In this document: positions 41,640 to 50,189 of the stretch, piece by piece
Layout of the letters: each line of letters begins with the position of its first letter
How positions within the stretch are numbered: position 1 is the first letter of the stretch
NCBI RefSeq assembly: GCF_025685645.1
Contig: NZ_JAGSYF010000002.1
Coordinates: forward strand, 1,116,907 to 1,180,906
Reading direction: 5' to 3'
Length of the DNA stretch: 64,000 nucleotides
From: Edaphobacter bradus
GTDB lineage: Bacteria > Acidobacteriota > Terriglobia > Terriglobales > Acidobacteriaceae
The notes under the pieces: generated by a model
The model's database searches: none
What the model saw: only the letters and a program-made list of their open reading frames with translations
Told to the model about the DNA's origin: nothing
Translations under genes and position numbers: made by a program

Positions 41640-41734
41640 GGGACTTTTATTTCGATTCCGCCCAGGATGCCGCGATTCACTTTTTCCGCGGAACTTTCCC
41701 GTCAACTGTTGGTTACCCGTCAGTTAACCGGTTA

Positions 41735-43219
41735 TCAGCGGCGGAAGTTCTGGATATAGGTGTCGGAAGCGAGGCCGGAAGCGACGGCCTTCCTCCTGAA
41801 GGCGGCAGCCTCATCGCGGCTCATCGGCCCGCCGAGTGTCACAAGATAAGGCGCGCGCCCCGAAGGCGAAAACACCTGCGGGTTCAGTTGAGGATTGCGG
41901 CTTGCAATGGAGGCGGCCTTCTTCTGTGCCTGGTCTTCGTGGTTGTAGGTGTAGGCCACAACGCGCCACTGCTGCGGGCGTGCGGAGGCCGCGTTGCCCG
42001 CTGCCTCGGCCAGTGCTGCTGCGGTGGGTTTCGGCGTCCGCACAGGCACCGGTGTTGTCTGCACCGGAGCCTGTACCGGAGTGCTCGTCTTCTGTGCCGG
42101 CGTGTTCGTCGTCGTGGCTGGTATGGGAGTCTGCTCCGCCGCCTTATTTCCATCGCGCAACAGATACCAGCCGAGGAAGAGCACCAGGGCTGCAACCGCG
42201 CCGGCCAGCCAAGTCTTTTTGTTTCTCAACCAATCTTTCTCTACAACCGGTTTGACGATGCGGTGCCGCACATCGGGCGCAATGCTGGGCCGTACCGGCT
42301 CGACCTTCCTTCGCCCAACAGGTTGTTGCATGACGGGCTGCTGCGCGACGGGCTGTTGTACGGCCCTGCGCTCGCTCATCGGTTGTTGTGCAGGGGCTTG
42401 TGCAGGGGCAATCCTCGCTGAGACAGCCGCGGCTTGCGGAGCAGCCGGACGCTCAGCGATCGTCGCCGCCACCGCCTTCGGAGAGGTAACTGCAGATGGA
42501 ATCGTCGTCGGCGCAGCAGGTGTCGTGGGTCGCGCCGGTTGCAGCGCCGCTGCCATGTGTGCCAGTCCCCACTTGCCGCTGAGTCCATTGCGGATAATTC
42601 CATCGAACGGAGTCGGCAGCACGGTGGCCGAGCCCTGCAGGGAGCGGCGTCCGGTCATCGCTTCGAGCAAGACGACGGCCAGATCGTGCACGTCGCGCGC
42701 CACTCTCTCGGCGGCCTCAGGGCTTCCCTCGTCCAGCCCGGCTGTCGCCTCGCGGATGCAGTCGCTGCGGAGCTTCACCGTCTCGCCCTCGGCGAAGATG
42801 TTCTCGGGCTGAATATGCTCGTGCACGAGACCGCGCTCGTGCAGCGCCTGGAGCGCGTCGATCAGGCTCTCGGCAAGCTCCCGCGCCTCCTCAACCGTCA
42901 GCGTGCGGGCTGCGAGCACCTCAGAGAGATTCGCCTCGGTCGGCTCCATGACGGCATACACCAGAGCAGTTCCGTCGAGCTCCGCCTCGCCAAACTTCCG
43001 GATTCCGACGAGGTTGGGCTGCTGTATCTCGGAGATGACCCGCCACCGGCGCAGAATCTCCGATTCATCAAAGTGGGCCTCGATCAGCCGAATGACTGAC
43101 TGTCTGCCCGTACCGTTTGTCGTAGTAAAGAATGCGCTGCGACCTTCCGGTCGAAGCAGTTTGTCCAGGGGATACGCTTTCGCGATCGTTCTTCCTTCGT
43201 AGTCGTTCCAAAGTTGCAT
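41735..43219 (-). CDS. membrane pseudokinase with C-terminal SPOR domain
   Basis: 494 residues from the ATG at 43219. Residues about 20-225 align with serine/threonine kinases, but the catalytic loop reads LVHEHIQPENIF in place of HRDxKPxN, the invariant Lys of the VAIK strand is absent (SVIRLIEAHF), and the DFG position reads RSD; no activity is expected. A long Pro/Ala/Gln-rich linker (about 230-310), one membrane helix (TWLAGAVAALVLFLGWYLL, about 330) and a SPOR-like domain (WRVVAYTYNHEDQAQKKAASIA ... VTLGGPMSRDEAAAFRRKA) complete the protein. SPOR domains bind denuded peptidoglycan at division sites, so this may link a cytoplasmic pseudokinase to the septal wall. Confidence 0.88.
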   Translation of the reverse strand: MQLWNDYEGRTIAKAYPLDKLLRPEGRSAFFTTTNGTGRQSVIRLIEAHFDESEILRRWRVISEIQQPNLVGIRKFGEAELDGTALVYAVMEPTEANLSEVLAARTLTVEEARELAESLIDALQALHERGLVHEHIQPENIFAEGETVKLRSDCIREATAGLDEGSPEAAERVARDVHDLAVVLLEAMTGRRSLQGSATVLPTPFDGIIRNGLSGKWGLAHMAAALQPARPTTPAAPTTIPSAVTSPKAVAATIAERPAAPQAAAVSARIAPAQAPAQQPMSERRAVQQPVAQQPVMQQPVGRRKVEPVRPSIAPDVRHRIVKPVVEKDWLRNKKTWLAGAVAALVLFLGWYLLRDGNKAAEQTPIPATTTNTPAQKTSTPVQAPVQTTPVPVRTPKPTAAALAEAAGNAASARPQQWRVVAYTYNHEDQAQKKAASIASRNPQLNPQVFSPSGRAPYLVTLGGPMSRDEAAAFRRKAVASGLASDTYIQNFRR

Positions 43220-43535
43220 TGCAGGCACCGCCCCTTGGGAGAATTTACAGAGAGAAAAGACCCAAGGAAGGAGATCCAGCCCGTCAGCGATGCAAAGGGC
43301 GCACTTGCTGCCCCAGAATCGTGCACGGGCAAGCGCCTCACAATTCCTCTCATTATGCTCTATCGTGTCCGTGTTCTCAACGCAAAAGGAACCTCTCGCC
43401 GCACCCCCGGTTCGAAGACGCGAGCCGCCGTGCTAGACTTCGATTTTCCCCGCACGAGCGGGGTTCATTGTGCCTCTGCGTGAATCGTGCATCCGCAGCA
43501 GGTCTCGTGCCAACTACTCACGAAAGGGGACGCTA

Positions 43536-44315
43536 ATGCATCCGGATCTTGAGAAGCTGATTGTGCTGCAGGGGCTTGACGTTGAGGCCAGGCGCCTGCG
43601 GGAGGAGATCGCCGCGCTTCCCGAGCGCACTGCGGAGCTGGCGGCCCGTGTCAAGGCGGCGAAGGCTGGGCTCGACTCCACCGTGAGCAGCCTCGCCAAA
43701 GAAGAGTCCCTGCGCCGCCGGCTCGAACTGGAGATCAAGGACCACCAGCACAAGGCCGCGCGTCTGCGCAAACAGATGGACATCGTTACCACCACCGCGC
43801 AGGCGGCCGCTCTCGAGCATGAGATCGCCTTTGCGGAAGGCGAAGTGCGGCGCCTCGAAGACGAGGAACTCGAGAGCATGGAGCGCAGTGAGCAGCTCGA
43901 AGCCGCAAAGGTTGACGCCGAAGAGACCCTCGCCAATACGGAGCGGGCCCACGCCGACCACAGCACCCGGGCCGCAGAGACGCTTGCGCACGACAAGACG
44001 GCGCTCGACGAGGTGGAAGCCCGCCGCACCGCGCTGCGTCCCGAGATCGGCGAAAACTCGCTCTCCATGTACGACCGCATCGTTAAGACGAGGGGAACCG
44101 GACTCGCCGAGGGCATCGACCAAAAGTGCTCTGCCTGCCAGATGATGGTTCGTCCGCAGCGCTGGAACGACCTGCGCGAGCGCAGCAACAACGAGACGAT
44201 GCTGACCTGCGAGAGCTGCGGCCGCCTGCTTTACTGGGACCCCGCACGCGACGCCCCGCAGAAGAAGAGTGTCCAGAACGAGAGCATCGCTGCTTCGATC
44301 GTGAGAGCGCTTTGA
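43536..44315 (+). CDS. coiled-coil zinc-ribbon protein (CdsZ/C4-type)
   Basis: 259 residues from the ATG at 43536 with GAAAGGGG upstream. The first 180 residues form a long coiled coil (for example LEKLIVLQGLDVEARRLREEIAALPER, then AAALEHEIAFAEGEVRRLEDEELESMERSEQLE). The end carries four zinc Cys: KCSACQMMVRPQRWNDLRE and LTCESCGRLLYWDP. The family (DUF164-type, called CdsZ in chlamydiae) is widespread, often next to folate or nucleotide genes; its role may be nucleic-acid binding. Its stop overlaps the start of the next gene by four bases. Confidence 0.93.
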   Translation: MHPDLEKLIVLQGLDVEARRLREEIAALPERTAELAARVKAAKAGLDSTVSSLAKEESLRRRLELEIKDHQHKAARLRKQMDIVTTTAQAAALEHEIAFAEGEVRRLEDEELESMERSEQLEAAKVDAEETLANTERAHADHSTRAAETLAHDKTALDEVEARRTALRPEIGENSLSMYDRIVKTRGTGLAEGIDQKCSACQMMVRPQRWNDLRERSNNETMLTCESCGRLLYWDPARDAPQKKSVQNESIAASIVRAL

Positions 44316-44839
44316 AGAGAATTTGTGTCGACATGGATGAGGTCATGGCAGATGCTCTGAGCGAGCATCTGCGGCGCTACAACCGCGACTACGACGAGAA
44401 GATCTCCGCAGCCGATCTCGAGGGTAAGTGGCTGTGGGACGTGGTCTCGGTCGACCGCCATCCCGTGCTTGAGGGATACCTTCGCTCTGAGGACTTCTTC
44501 GAGCACCTGGCTGTGATGCCTGAGTCGCAGCGTGTCCTCGAGCGGCTGCAGAAGACCTACGAGGTCTTCATCGCCACCGCGGCGATGGAGGTCCCTACGT
44601 CTTTCCACCAGAAATACCGCTGGCTCGAGCGGAACTTTCCCTTCATCCCGCCGTCGCACATCGTCTACTGCGGCGACAAGGGCATCCTGCGCGCCGAGTA
44701 CTTGATCGACGACAACCCGCGTCAGCTTCGTCGCTTCCAGGGGGAGGGCATCCTCTACACCTCGCCGCACAACCTGAAGGTCAAGGACTTCAAGCGCGTC
44801 AAGAACTGGCTTGAGGTCGAGAAGCTTTTTCTTGGCTAG
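44312..44839 (+). CDS. 5'(3')-deoxyribonucleotidase
   Basis: 175 residues from a TTG at 44312 that overlaps the previous stop (TTGA). The HAD nucleophile motif is ICVDMDEVMADALSEHL (DxDxV), with ATAAMEVPTSFHQKYRWLE (motif II region) and LIDDNPRQLRRF (motif IV) after it. These enzymes remove phosphate from deoxynucleoside monophosphates and keep dNTP pools balanced. The pairing with the zinc-ribbon protein is translationally coupled, so they may act together. Convergent overlap of four bases with the LysR gene. Confidence 0.93.
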   Translation: MKRICVDMDEVMADALSEHLRRYNRDYDEKISAADLEGKWLWDVVSVDRHPVLEGYLRSEDFFEHLAVMPESQRVLERLQKTYEVFIATAAMEVPTSFHQKYRWLERNFPFIPPSHIVYCGDKGILRAEYLIDDNPRQLRRFQGEGILYTSPHNLKVKDFKRVKNWLEVEKLFLG

Positions 44840-45771
44840 CCTGCCTTCGCCTCTCGCCGCTTCGAACGTTGAGGGGCGGCCTGAAAGCTCTCCCGGGCAA
44901 TCGCAGCAAAGCTCGTAAGAATTGCGCGATCGTCGTTCGGCCGGTAAGCGAGTTCGATGTCGCTCCAGACCTTTGCGCCTCGCAGGCTCAGGCAGCACAC
45001 CGCCGGCGAGGCGATCTGCTTCACGCACGCCGGCGCAATGGTCACACCCAGTCCGGCCCCAATCAGTCGCAGAATCGTAAGCCACTGCGGAGCCTCCTGC
45101 ACCACGTTCGGGCGGAAGCCATGCTCGAGGCACAGCGCGACGGTCTTGTTATACGCGCGGCTGCCTGCCGCAGGCGTGAAGAAGACGAACGGCTCATCGC
45201 GCAGTTGCCCCGCAGAGATGCTCTTGTGGCTCGCCAACGGATGCGTTACCGGCACCACGGCGACAAACGGTTCCGAGAACATCGGCTCGATCGCAAGCCC
45301 CGGAAGCGGATCGCCGTCGCGAAGAAACCCCGCGTCCAGCGCGCCCTTCAGCAGCGACTGCTGCAGCGCCGAGGAGAAGGACTCGTGCAGCCGAAGCTGG
45401 ACCTTCGGATACCTCTGCCGGTACTGACCCAGCATCGCCGGCAGAGGCGTCAGCATGGCCGATCCGATAAATCCAACCCGCAGAAAGCCGACGTCGCCGC
45501 GCCCGATGCTGCGCGCCTCGTCCATGTCCTCCTGCACATTGCGCAGTGTGCGCCGCGCGCGATCGAGAAAGACCTCGCCCGCAGCCGTCAGCCTTACTGC
45601 GCGCGAGGTACGTGCAAACAGCGGATAGCCAAGGATATCCTCGAGCTTGCGGATCTGCTGCGATAGCGGAGGCTGCGCCAGGTTCAGCCGCTGTGCCGCG
45701 CGGCCAAAGTGCAGCTCCTCGGCTACAGCGACGAAGTACCGCAGATGGCGCAGTTCGATATCGCGATCCAT
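44836..45771 (-). CDS. LysR family transcriptional regulator
   Basis: 311 residues. N-terminal helix-turn-helix ELRHLRYFVAVAEELHFGRAAQRLNLAQPPLSQQIRKLEDILGYPLFARTSRAVRLT is canonical, and the effector domain begins near residue 92 (LRVGFIGSAMLTPLP). The gene is divergent from a GNAT acetyltransferase gene (85 bp apart), which it probably regulates, and it closely resembles the BenM/CatM-like branch that recognises aromatic acids, without a fixed ligand. Confidence 0.93.
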   Translation of the reverse strand: MDRDIELRHLRYFVAVAEELHFGRAAQRLNLAQPPLSQQIRKLEDILGYPLFARTSRAVRLTAAGEVFLDRARRTLRNVQEDMDEARSIGRGDVGFLRVGFIGSAMLTPLPAMLGQYRQRYPKVQLRLHESFSSALQQSLLKGALDAGFLRDGDPLPGLAIEPMFSEPFVAVVPVTHPLASHKSISAGQLRDEPFVFFTPAAGSRAYNKTVALCLEHGFRPNVVQEAPQWLTILRLIGAGLGVTIAPACVKQIASPAVCCLSLRGAKVWSDIELAYRPNDDRAILTSFAAIARESFQAAPQRSKRREAKAG

Positions 45772-45856
45772 ATTCAGAACATCATAATCGCAACAAACAA
45801 GATATTGGACATATCACTGCAATCCGCCTAGCCTCGGATTTAGAGGAAACCCAGCC

Positions 45857-46402
45857 ATGGCATCGACGCTCACTCTGTCCGACATACCATCGAACGAGAA
45901 TCTCTCTATGCAAGCAGCGCCCATCGTACTGCGCCTCTTTCAGCCACAGGACGCCGAGGCCTTCCGTGCGCTGAATGAGGCCTGGATCCGCAAGCACTTC
46001 GGTCTCGAGGAGCACGACCGCGAGATGCTCGGCGACCCTGAGGGCTACATCCTGCGTCGCGGCGGCCAGATCATCATGGCCGTGGCAGGTGACACAGCCG
46101 TCGGCTGCTGTGCACTCATCCCCATCGGGCCTGGAGTGCTAGAGGTCGCCAAGATGGCTGTCGCCGAGGAGTATCAAGGCCGCGGTCTCGGCCGCCGCGT
46201 GCTGGCGCGGACCATTGAAGAGGGCAGAGCCATGGGCGCGACAAAGCTCTACCTCGAGACCAACAGCAAGCTCGCGAACGCAATCCACCTCTACGAATCG
46301 CTGGGCTTCCGCCACCTGCCGTCGAAGCAGTCGCCGTATGTCCGCGCCAACGTCTTCATGGAGCTTCCGCTCACCGAGCCGACCACGGATTCACACGGAT
46401 AA
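45857..46402 (+). CDS. GNAT family N-acetyltransferase
   Basis: 181 residues; an internal Met at 45908 is also a good start. Acetyl-CoA binding motif VAEEYQGRGLGRRVLARTIEEG (Q/RxxGxG/A) and NSKLANAIHLYESLGFRHLP (motif B end) are clear. It moves an acetyl group to an amine of unknown substrate. It is divergent from a LysR gene, a usual pairing for small detoxification or modification enzymes. Confidence 0.9.
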   Translation: MASTLTLSDIPSNENLSMQAAPIVLRLFQPQDAEAFRALNEAWIRKHFGLEEHDREMLGDPEGYILRRGGQIIMAVAGDTAVGCCALIPIGPGVLEVAKMAVAEEYQGRGLGRRVLARTIEEGRAMGATKLYLETNSKLANAIHLYESLGFRHLPSKQSPYVRANVFMELPLTEPTTDSHG

Positions 46403-46506
46403 GCGCGGATTTAAAAACAGGATTTAAAGCAAGACGATCAAATGGAGAGATCAGCATCGCAGCCTGGGTCTCTCCACTTCTTTGTTCTAATCCGTTCAAT
46501 CCGCGG
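46384..46506. repeat. ACGGATTCACACGGAT / AATCCGTTCAATCCGCG intergenic element
   Basis: The plus strand carries CCACGGATTCACACGGAT and CGCGGATTT at the left and TAATCCGTTCAATCCGCGG at the right, so the words are complementary and can pair over a 70-base loop. Its left end covers the last codons of the acetyltransferase. Confidence 0.5.
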
Positions 46507-46510
46507 TCGC

Positions 46511-46927
46511 TCAGGCGTAGAGGTTCGCCTCGAACCTCTCAAACGCCGCCTCCGACCAGGCGTGCGACGACTTCCGCCAGGCCTCGCCTGGCTCGCTGAG
46601 GAAGTTTGGAAAGTTCAGGCGGCAGTAGCCCTCGCGCGCCGCGAAGTCGAACAGCGCCTGCGCGGTTCCGTCCAGGTACAGCACCGCTTGCAGGCCGTCG
46701 CGCGACCATTCGACCGCGGCCAGCCGCTCATTCTCGGGGTTCTGCAGCGCGCTGACGTTATAGATCAGCATGGCGTCGAGGATCCTCTCCTCGTGCGTCG
46801 TCTGCGAGCGGTCGCAGGCATAGAAGTACGCCGCGATGCCCTCATCCTCAAACACTACTGTCCACGGAACGGTTGGCGAATCGGAGGAAAGAAAGGCGCG
46901 GCCTGGGAGAAAGGAAAGCGACTGCAT
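46511..46927 (-). CDS. DUF2251-like protein of unknown function
   Basis: 138 residues, soluble. VPWTVVFEDEGIAAYFYACDRSQTTHEERILDAMLIYNV is the typical opening block of DUF2251 proteins (small immunity-like or stress proteins of unknown role). Tryptophans and hydrophobics near LAAVEWSRDGLQAVLYLDG are conserved. Convergent with the acetyltransferase gene, alone on the minus strand. Confidence 0.78.
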   Translation of the reverse strand: MQSLSFLPGRAFLSSDSPTVPWTVVFEDEGIAAYFYACDRSQTTHEERILDAMLIYNVSALQNPENERLAAVEWSRDGLQAVLYLDGTAQALFDFAAREGYCRLNFPNFLSEPGEAWRKSSHAWSEAAFERFEANLYA

Positions 46928-47002
46928 ATCTCACGATACGATAGAAGCAGGTGTTAGTGCTTTTCGCTTCGTGATGGACCTCGTAACAGAGAAGGGCAAG
47001 GC

Positions 47003-48205
47003 TTGAAGTTTCTGAAGATTACCATCGGCCGGCCGCAATGGCTCGCTGCACTGCTATTGCTGTGCTTCCTCGCTGAGTGCTTTTGGGTCGTTAACCGGCA
47101 GCAGCTCTCGCCCGAGGACTACCGTTACGCCCGCTGCGGCCGCGAGATGTGGGAGAGGCCTTCGCCGCTCGCCGGCTACTTTACGAGCTGCGGCAACCTC
47201 AACGGCGACGGCACGTTCGCCTACCGCGCCGCCGGCCTTCCGCTCACCGCGCAGCGGCTCACGCTTCTTGCCGTTGACCGGCTTCGCCCGCCCGAAGACC
47301 GCCTCTACGCCTCCAGCTCGATCAACGGCTCTACCTGGGAGGCGCGGCACGAGCTCGGCAGCATCACCTGGCTGATGCACCTGCCGTTCGTCTTCTTCGC
47401 CGTCTGGCTCGGCGCCGGCCTGTGGTGGGTCGCGCGGCGTCTGTTCGGCAACGACGGCGGCCTCTTCGCGCTCGGCCTCTACTGCTTCTGTCCGGAGGTC
47501 GTCCGTTACGCCGTTACTCCCAACAACGACGTGCTCGCGATGTGGGGGCTCTACGGCCTCGTCTACACCGCGATTGGCGTCGCTCACGCCATGCAGGGGC
47601 CGCAGGACAAGTGGCGTCCGCGAATCGCCCTTCTCATCGCAGCCCTCGGCCTGACGGCTGCGGCGCATTTGCTTGCCGCGATGATCGGCTTCGTCGCCGC
47701 GATCGTGCTGATGATGTATCTCGCCGAGCGCCGCCGCAGCTACGTCATGCAGACGCTGGTCTTCTCGGCCGTGGGCGCGCTGGTGATTCTCTTCGCCTTC
47801 TACGCCTTCCGGCTTGCGTCCTTCAGCTACGTCTTTACCGGCGGCGCGGGACGCTTCTGGTTCTCGCTCAATGGCCTTCGCGGCTTCTTCCTCAGCTTCG
47901 GCAACGCTCCGATCGCCGCGGCGACTCTCGTCGCTGCAATCCTCTACGTCGGAGTCCCCCGTTGCCGCTACTTCGGCAACACCGTGCCGCTGATCATGAC
48001 GCTGCTGCTCTTTCCTCTGGTCACCACGCAGGTGGTCAGCACGCCGTGGCTCTGGGCGCTGCCGTTCCTGTTCACCTTTGTCGGCGGGGTCTTCGCCGAT
48101 GCCCTCGAGACCAGGTCCCGGAGGATGTTTTTTGGTCTCAGCGGAGCCGTTCTGGCCACCCAGGCGCTTGTCTGCGTCAGCCTGCTACCTGTCATAGCGA
48201 GGTAG
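47003..48205 (+). CDS. polytopic membrane protein, possible glycosyltransferase-like fold
   Basis: 400 residues from a TTG at 47003. About nine to ten helices, the first at residues 12-30 and the rest from residue 130 onward, with an external loop of about 100 residues (RQQLSPEDYRYARCGREMW to ARHELGSITWLMH) between helices 1 and 2. The layout resembles the GT-C glycosyltransferase (PMT or ArnT-like) plan, but the acidic DE motif of that group is not visible. Function unknown. The stop is 21 bp before a REP-like repeat. Confidence 0.8.
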   Translation: MKFLKITIGRPQWLAALLLLCFLAECFWVVNRQQLSPEDYRYARCGREMWERPSPLAGYFTSCGNLNGDGTFAYRAAGLPLTAQRLTLLAVDRLRPPEDRLYASSSINGSTWEARHELGSITWLMHLPFVFFAVWLGAGLWWVARRLFGNDGGLFALGLYCFCPEVVRYAVTPNNDVLAMWGLYGLVYTAIGVAHAMQGPQDKWRPRIALLIAALGLTAAAHLLAAMIGFVAAIVLMMYLAERRRSYVMQTLVFSAVGALVILFAFYAFRLASFSYVFTGGAGRFWFSLNGLRGFFLSFGNAPIAAATLVAAILYVGVPRCRYFGNTVPLIMTLLLFPLVTTQVVSTPWLWALPFLFTFVGGVFADALETRSRRMFFGLSGAVLATQALVCVSLLPVIAR

Positions 48206-48226
48206 CTCAGGCCATTTCTGGGGGCC

Positions 48227-48294
48227 CTCAGGGGCTAAAGCCCCTTTTCTTTGGTCAGCGCCTGCGGCACGGCTGAAGCCGTGCCCTTAACAAG
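48227..48294. repeat. REP-like hairpin pair, copy B
   Basis: CTCAGGGGCTAAAGCCCCTT, 17 bases, GGCACGGCTGAAGCCGTGCC and CTTAACAAG. Nearly identical to the element in ispE at 25137-25206. It lies between the membrane protein and the L,D-transpeptidase gene. Confidence 0.8.
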
Positions 48295-48416
48295 ACAGGA
48301 CTTCCGGCTGCATCTGCGCAGTCTCTTGTCGTGTGCTTGCATTCCGGTGAAAGTCCTGCATAATAGTCGAGCGCGAGGCACAGTTTTCCCGCCCTAAGGA
48401 TGGTCCGCTCTCTGCT

Positions 48417-50159
48417 ATGAAGATCTCGATTCGACGTGCAGGCACTGTGTGCGTCCTGACGTTTTTGTTGCTCGCGGGCGGATGCCGCAAGCCTCGCAAG
48501 ACTACCTCGGCGCCAAACACCACTGACTACTCGGACAACCTGCAGCCGCTCGTGGCCTCCACGCAGCTGTCGTTTCTGCGCTGGCCCAACATCTCCGACT
48601 ACCAGCCACTCGTCAAAACCTTCTACGACGACCGCAACTACGAGATCGCGTGGACCCGCGACGGCAAGCCGACTGCCGCCGCCCTCGGCTTCATCAGGGC
48701 ATTCGCGGACGCCGATGCCAAGGGCCTCAGCCCTGACGATTACGACAGCTCCCGCTGGCCCGCGCGCCTCGCCTCGCTCTCCCCGCAGGCCGAGGACGCC
48801 GTCGCGCAGTTCGACATCGCGATGACGATCTCGGTGATGCGGTACATCTCCGATCTGCGCATGGGCCGGGTCAACCCGCAGCACTTCAACTTCGACATTA
48901 ACGTCGCGCAGAAGAAGTACAACCTCGCTGAGTTTGTCTCGGACAACGCCGTCGATGTGACCGAGGTGCCGAAGCTCATCTCCACCGTCGAGCCCGGTTC
49001 CGACGAGTATCGCCTTGCCGAACAGGCGCTGGCCCGCTACCTTCAGCTCGCGAAGCAGCAGCAGGAGGAGGACGACCTTCCGCTCCCCACGGTTGCCGCG
49101 CCGCTCTCACCCGGCCAGGGGTACCCCGCCGCGCCGCAGCTCCTCAAGCGCCTCGAGCTCGAAGGCGACATCGACGCCGCGGAGGTTCAGAACCCCCAGC
49201 CGAAGCTCTTCACGCGGCAGCTCTCGCAAGGCGTCCTGAGCTACCAGCACCGCCACGGCATCGCTGAGGATGGCAAGCTCACGCGCCAGACCATCAATTC
49301 GCTCAACGTACCGCTCAGCGACCGCGTCACGCAGTTGCAGGACTCGCTCGAGCGCTGGCGCTGGCTGCCGGACCAGTACATCAATCCGCGGCTGATCGTG
49401 AACCTGCCGGAGTTCGTCCTGCGCGGCTACGCTGCCGACCACACGCTCGACTTCACCATGAAGGTCGTCGTCGGTAAGGTGGTTGGCGAGCACGAGACTC
49501 CCGTCTTCGCTCACATGATGCGCTACCTGGTCTTCCGGCCTTACTGGAACGTGCCGACCGACATCGCGCGCAAGGAGTTGGTGCCGCACCTGAAGGGCGC
49601 CGGCCCCGGGTATCTCGAGGCGCATAACTACGAGGTCGTCAACAGCAAGGGCCAGGTGCTTACCAGCTACACGACCCGGCAGGTTGCGCAGGGCGGCGTG
49701 ATGGTCCGCGAGAAGCCCGGCCCGAAGAATTCGCTGGGCCTCGTCAAGTTCATGTTCCCGAACCAGTACGACATCTACCTGCACTCGACGCCGGCTCTCT
49801 CTCTTTTCGAGAGGTCTCGGCGGGACTTCAGCCACGGCTGCGTTCGTGTGCAGAAGGCCGATGAGCTGGCCGCCTGGGTTCTCGACAGCCAGCAGATCGA
49901 CCACGAAGACTGGGATCTCGACAAGGTTCACGAGGCGATGCTCAACGGCCCGGACAACCACACGATCGCGCTCAAGACGCCGCTCCCGATTGTGATTTTC
50001 TATGCGACGGCGTGGGCTGAAGACGACGGCTCCGTCAACTTTTTCGACGACATCTACGACTACGACCAGGAGCTCCAGCAGGTCCTCACCAAAGGCCCTC
50101 CGTACCCGGTCAAGCCGGAGCCTGTGGCGGCGAAGGCTAAGCCGGGGGATACGGCGTAG
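48417..50159 (+). CDS. L,D-transpeptidase lipoprotein (YcbB/LdtD type)
   Basis: 580 residues. Signal peptide with lipobox LLLAGGC (Cys near residue 23) makes it a lipoprotein. Order: scaffold domain (about 55-260), peptidoglycan-binding segment RQLSQGVLSYQHRHGIAEDGKLTRQTINSLNVPL, YkuD catalytic domain from LIVNLPEFVLRGYA, catalytic motif SHGCVRVQKADEL. YcbB forms 3-3 cross-links in peptidoglycan and gives beta-lactam resistance. The C-terminus is Pro/Ala-rich. Transcribed after the REP copy B. Confidence 0.95.
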   Translation: MKISIRRAGTVCVLTFLLLAGGCRKPRKTTSAPNTTDYSDNLQPLVASTQLSFLRWPNISDYQPLVKTFYDDRNYEIAWTRDGKPTAAALGFIRAFADADAKGLSPDDYDSSRWPARLASLSPQAEDAVAQFDIAMTISVMRYISDLRMGRVNPQHFNFDINVAQKKYNLAEFVSDNAVDVTEVPKLISTVEPGSDEYRLAEQALARYLQLAKQQQEEDDLPLPTVAAPLSPGQGYPAAPQLLKRLELEGDIDAAEVQNPQPKLFTRQLSQGVLSYQHRHGIAEDGKLTRQTINSLNVPLSDRVTQLQDSLERWRWLPDQYINPRLIVNLPEFVLRGYAADHTLDFTMKVVVGKVVGEHETPVFAHMMRYLVFRPYWNVPTDIARKELVPHLKGAGPGYLEAHNYEVVNSKGQVLTSYTTRQVAQGGVMVREKPGPKNSLGLVKFMFPNQYDIYLHSTPALSLFERSRRDFSHGCVRVQKADELAAWVLDSQQIDHEDWDLDKVHEAMLNGPDNHTIALKTPLPIVIFYATAWAEDDGSVNFFDDIYDYDQELQQVLTKGPPYPVKPEPVAAKAKPGDTA

Positions 50160-50189
50160 GGGTATCCCCTTTCGGCCGACCATTCGGAA

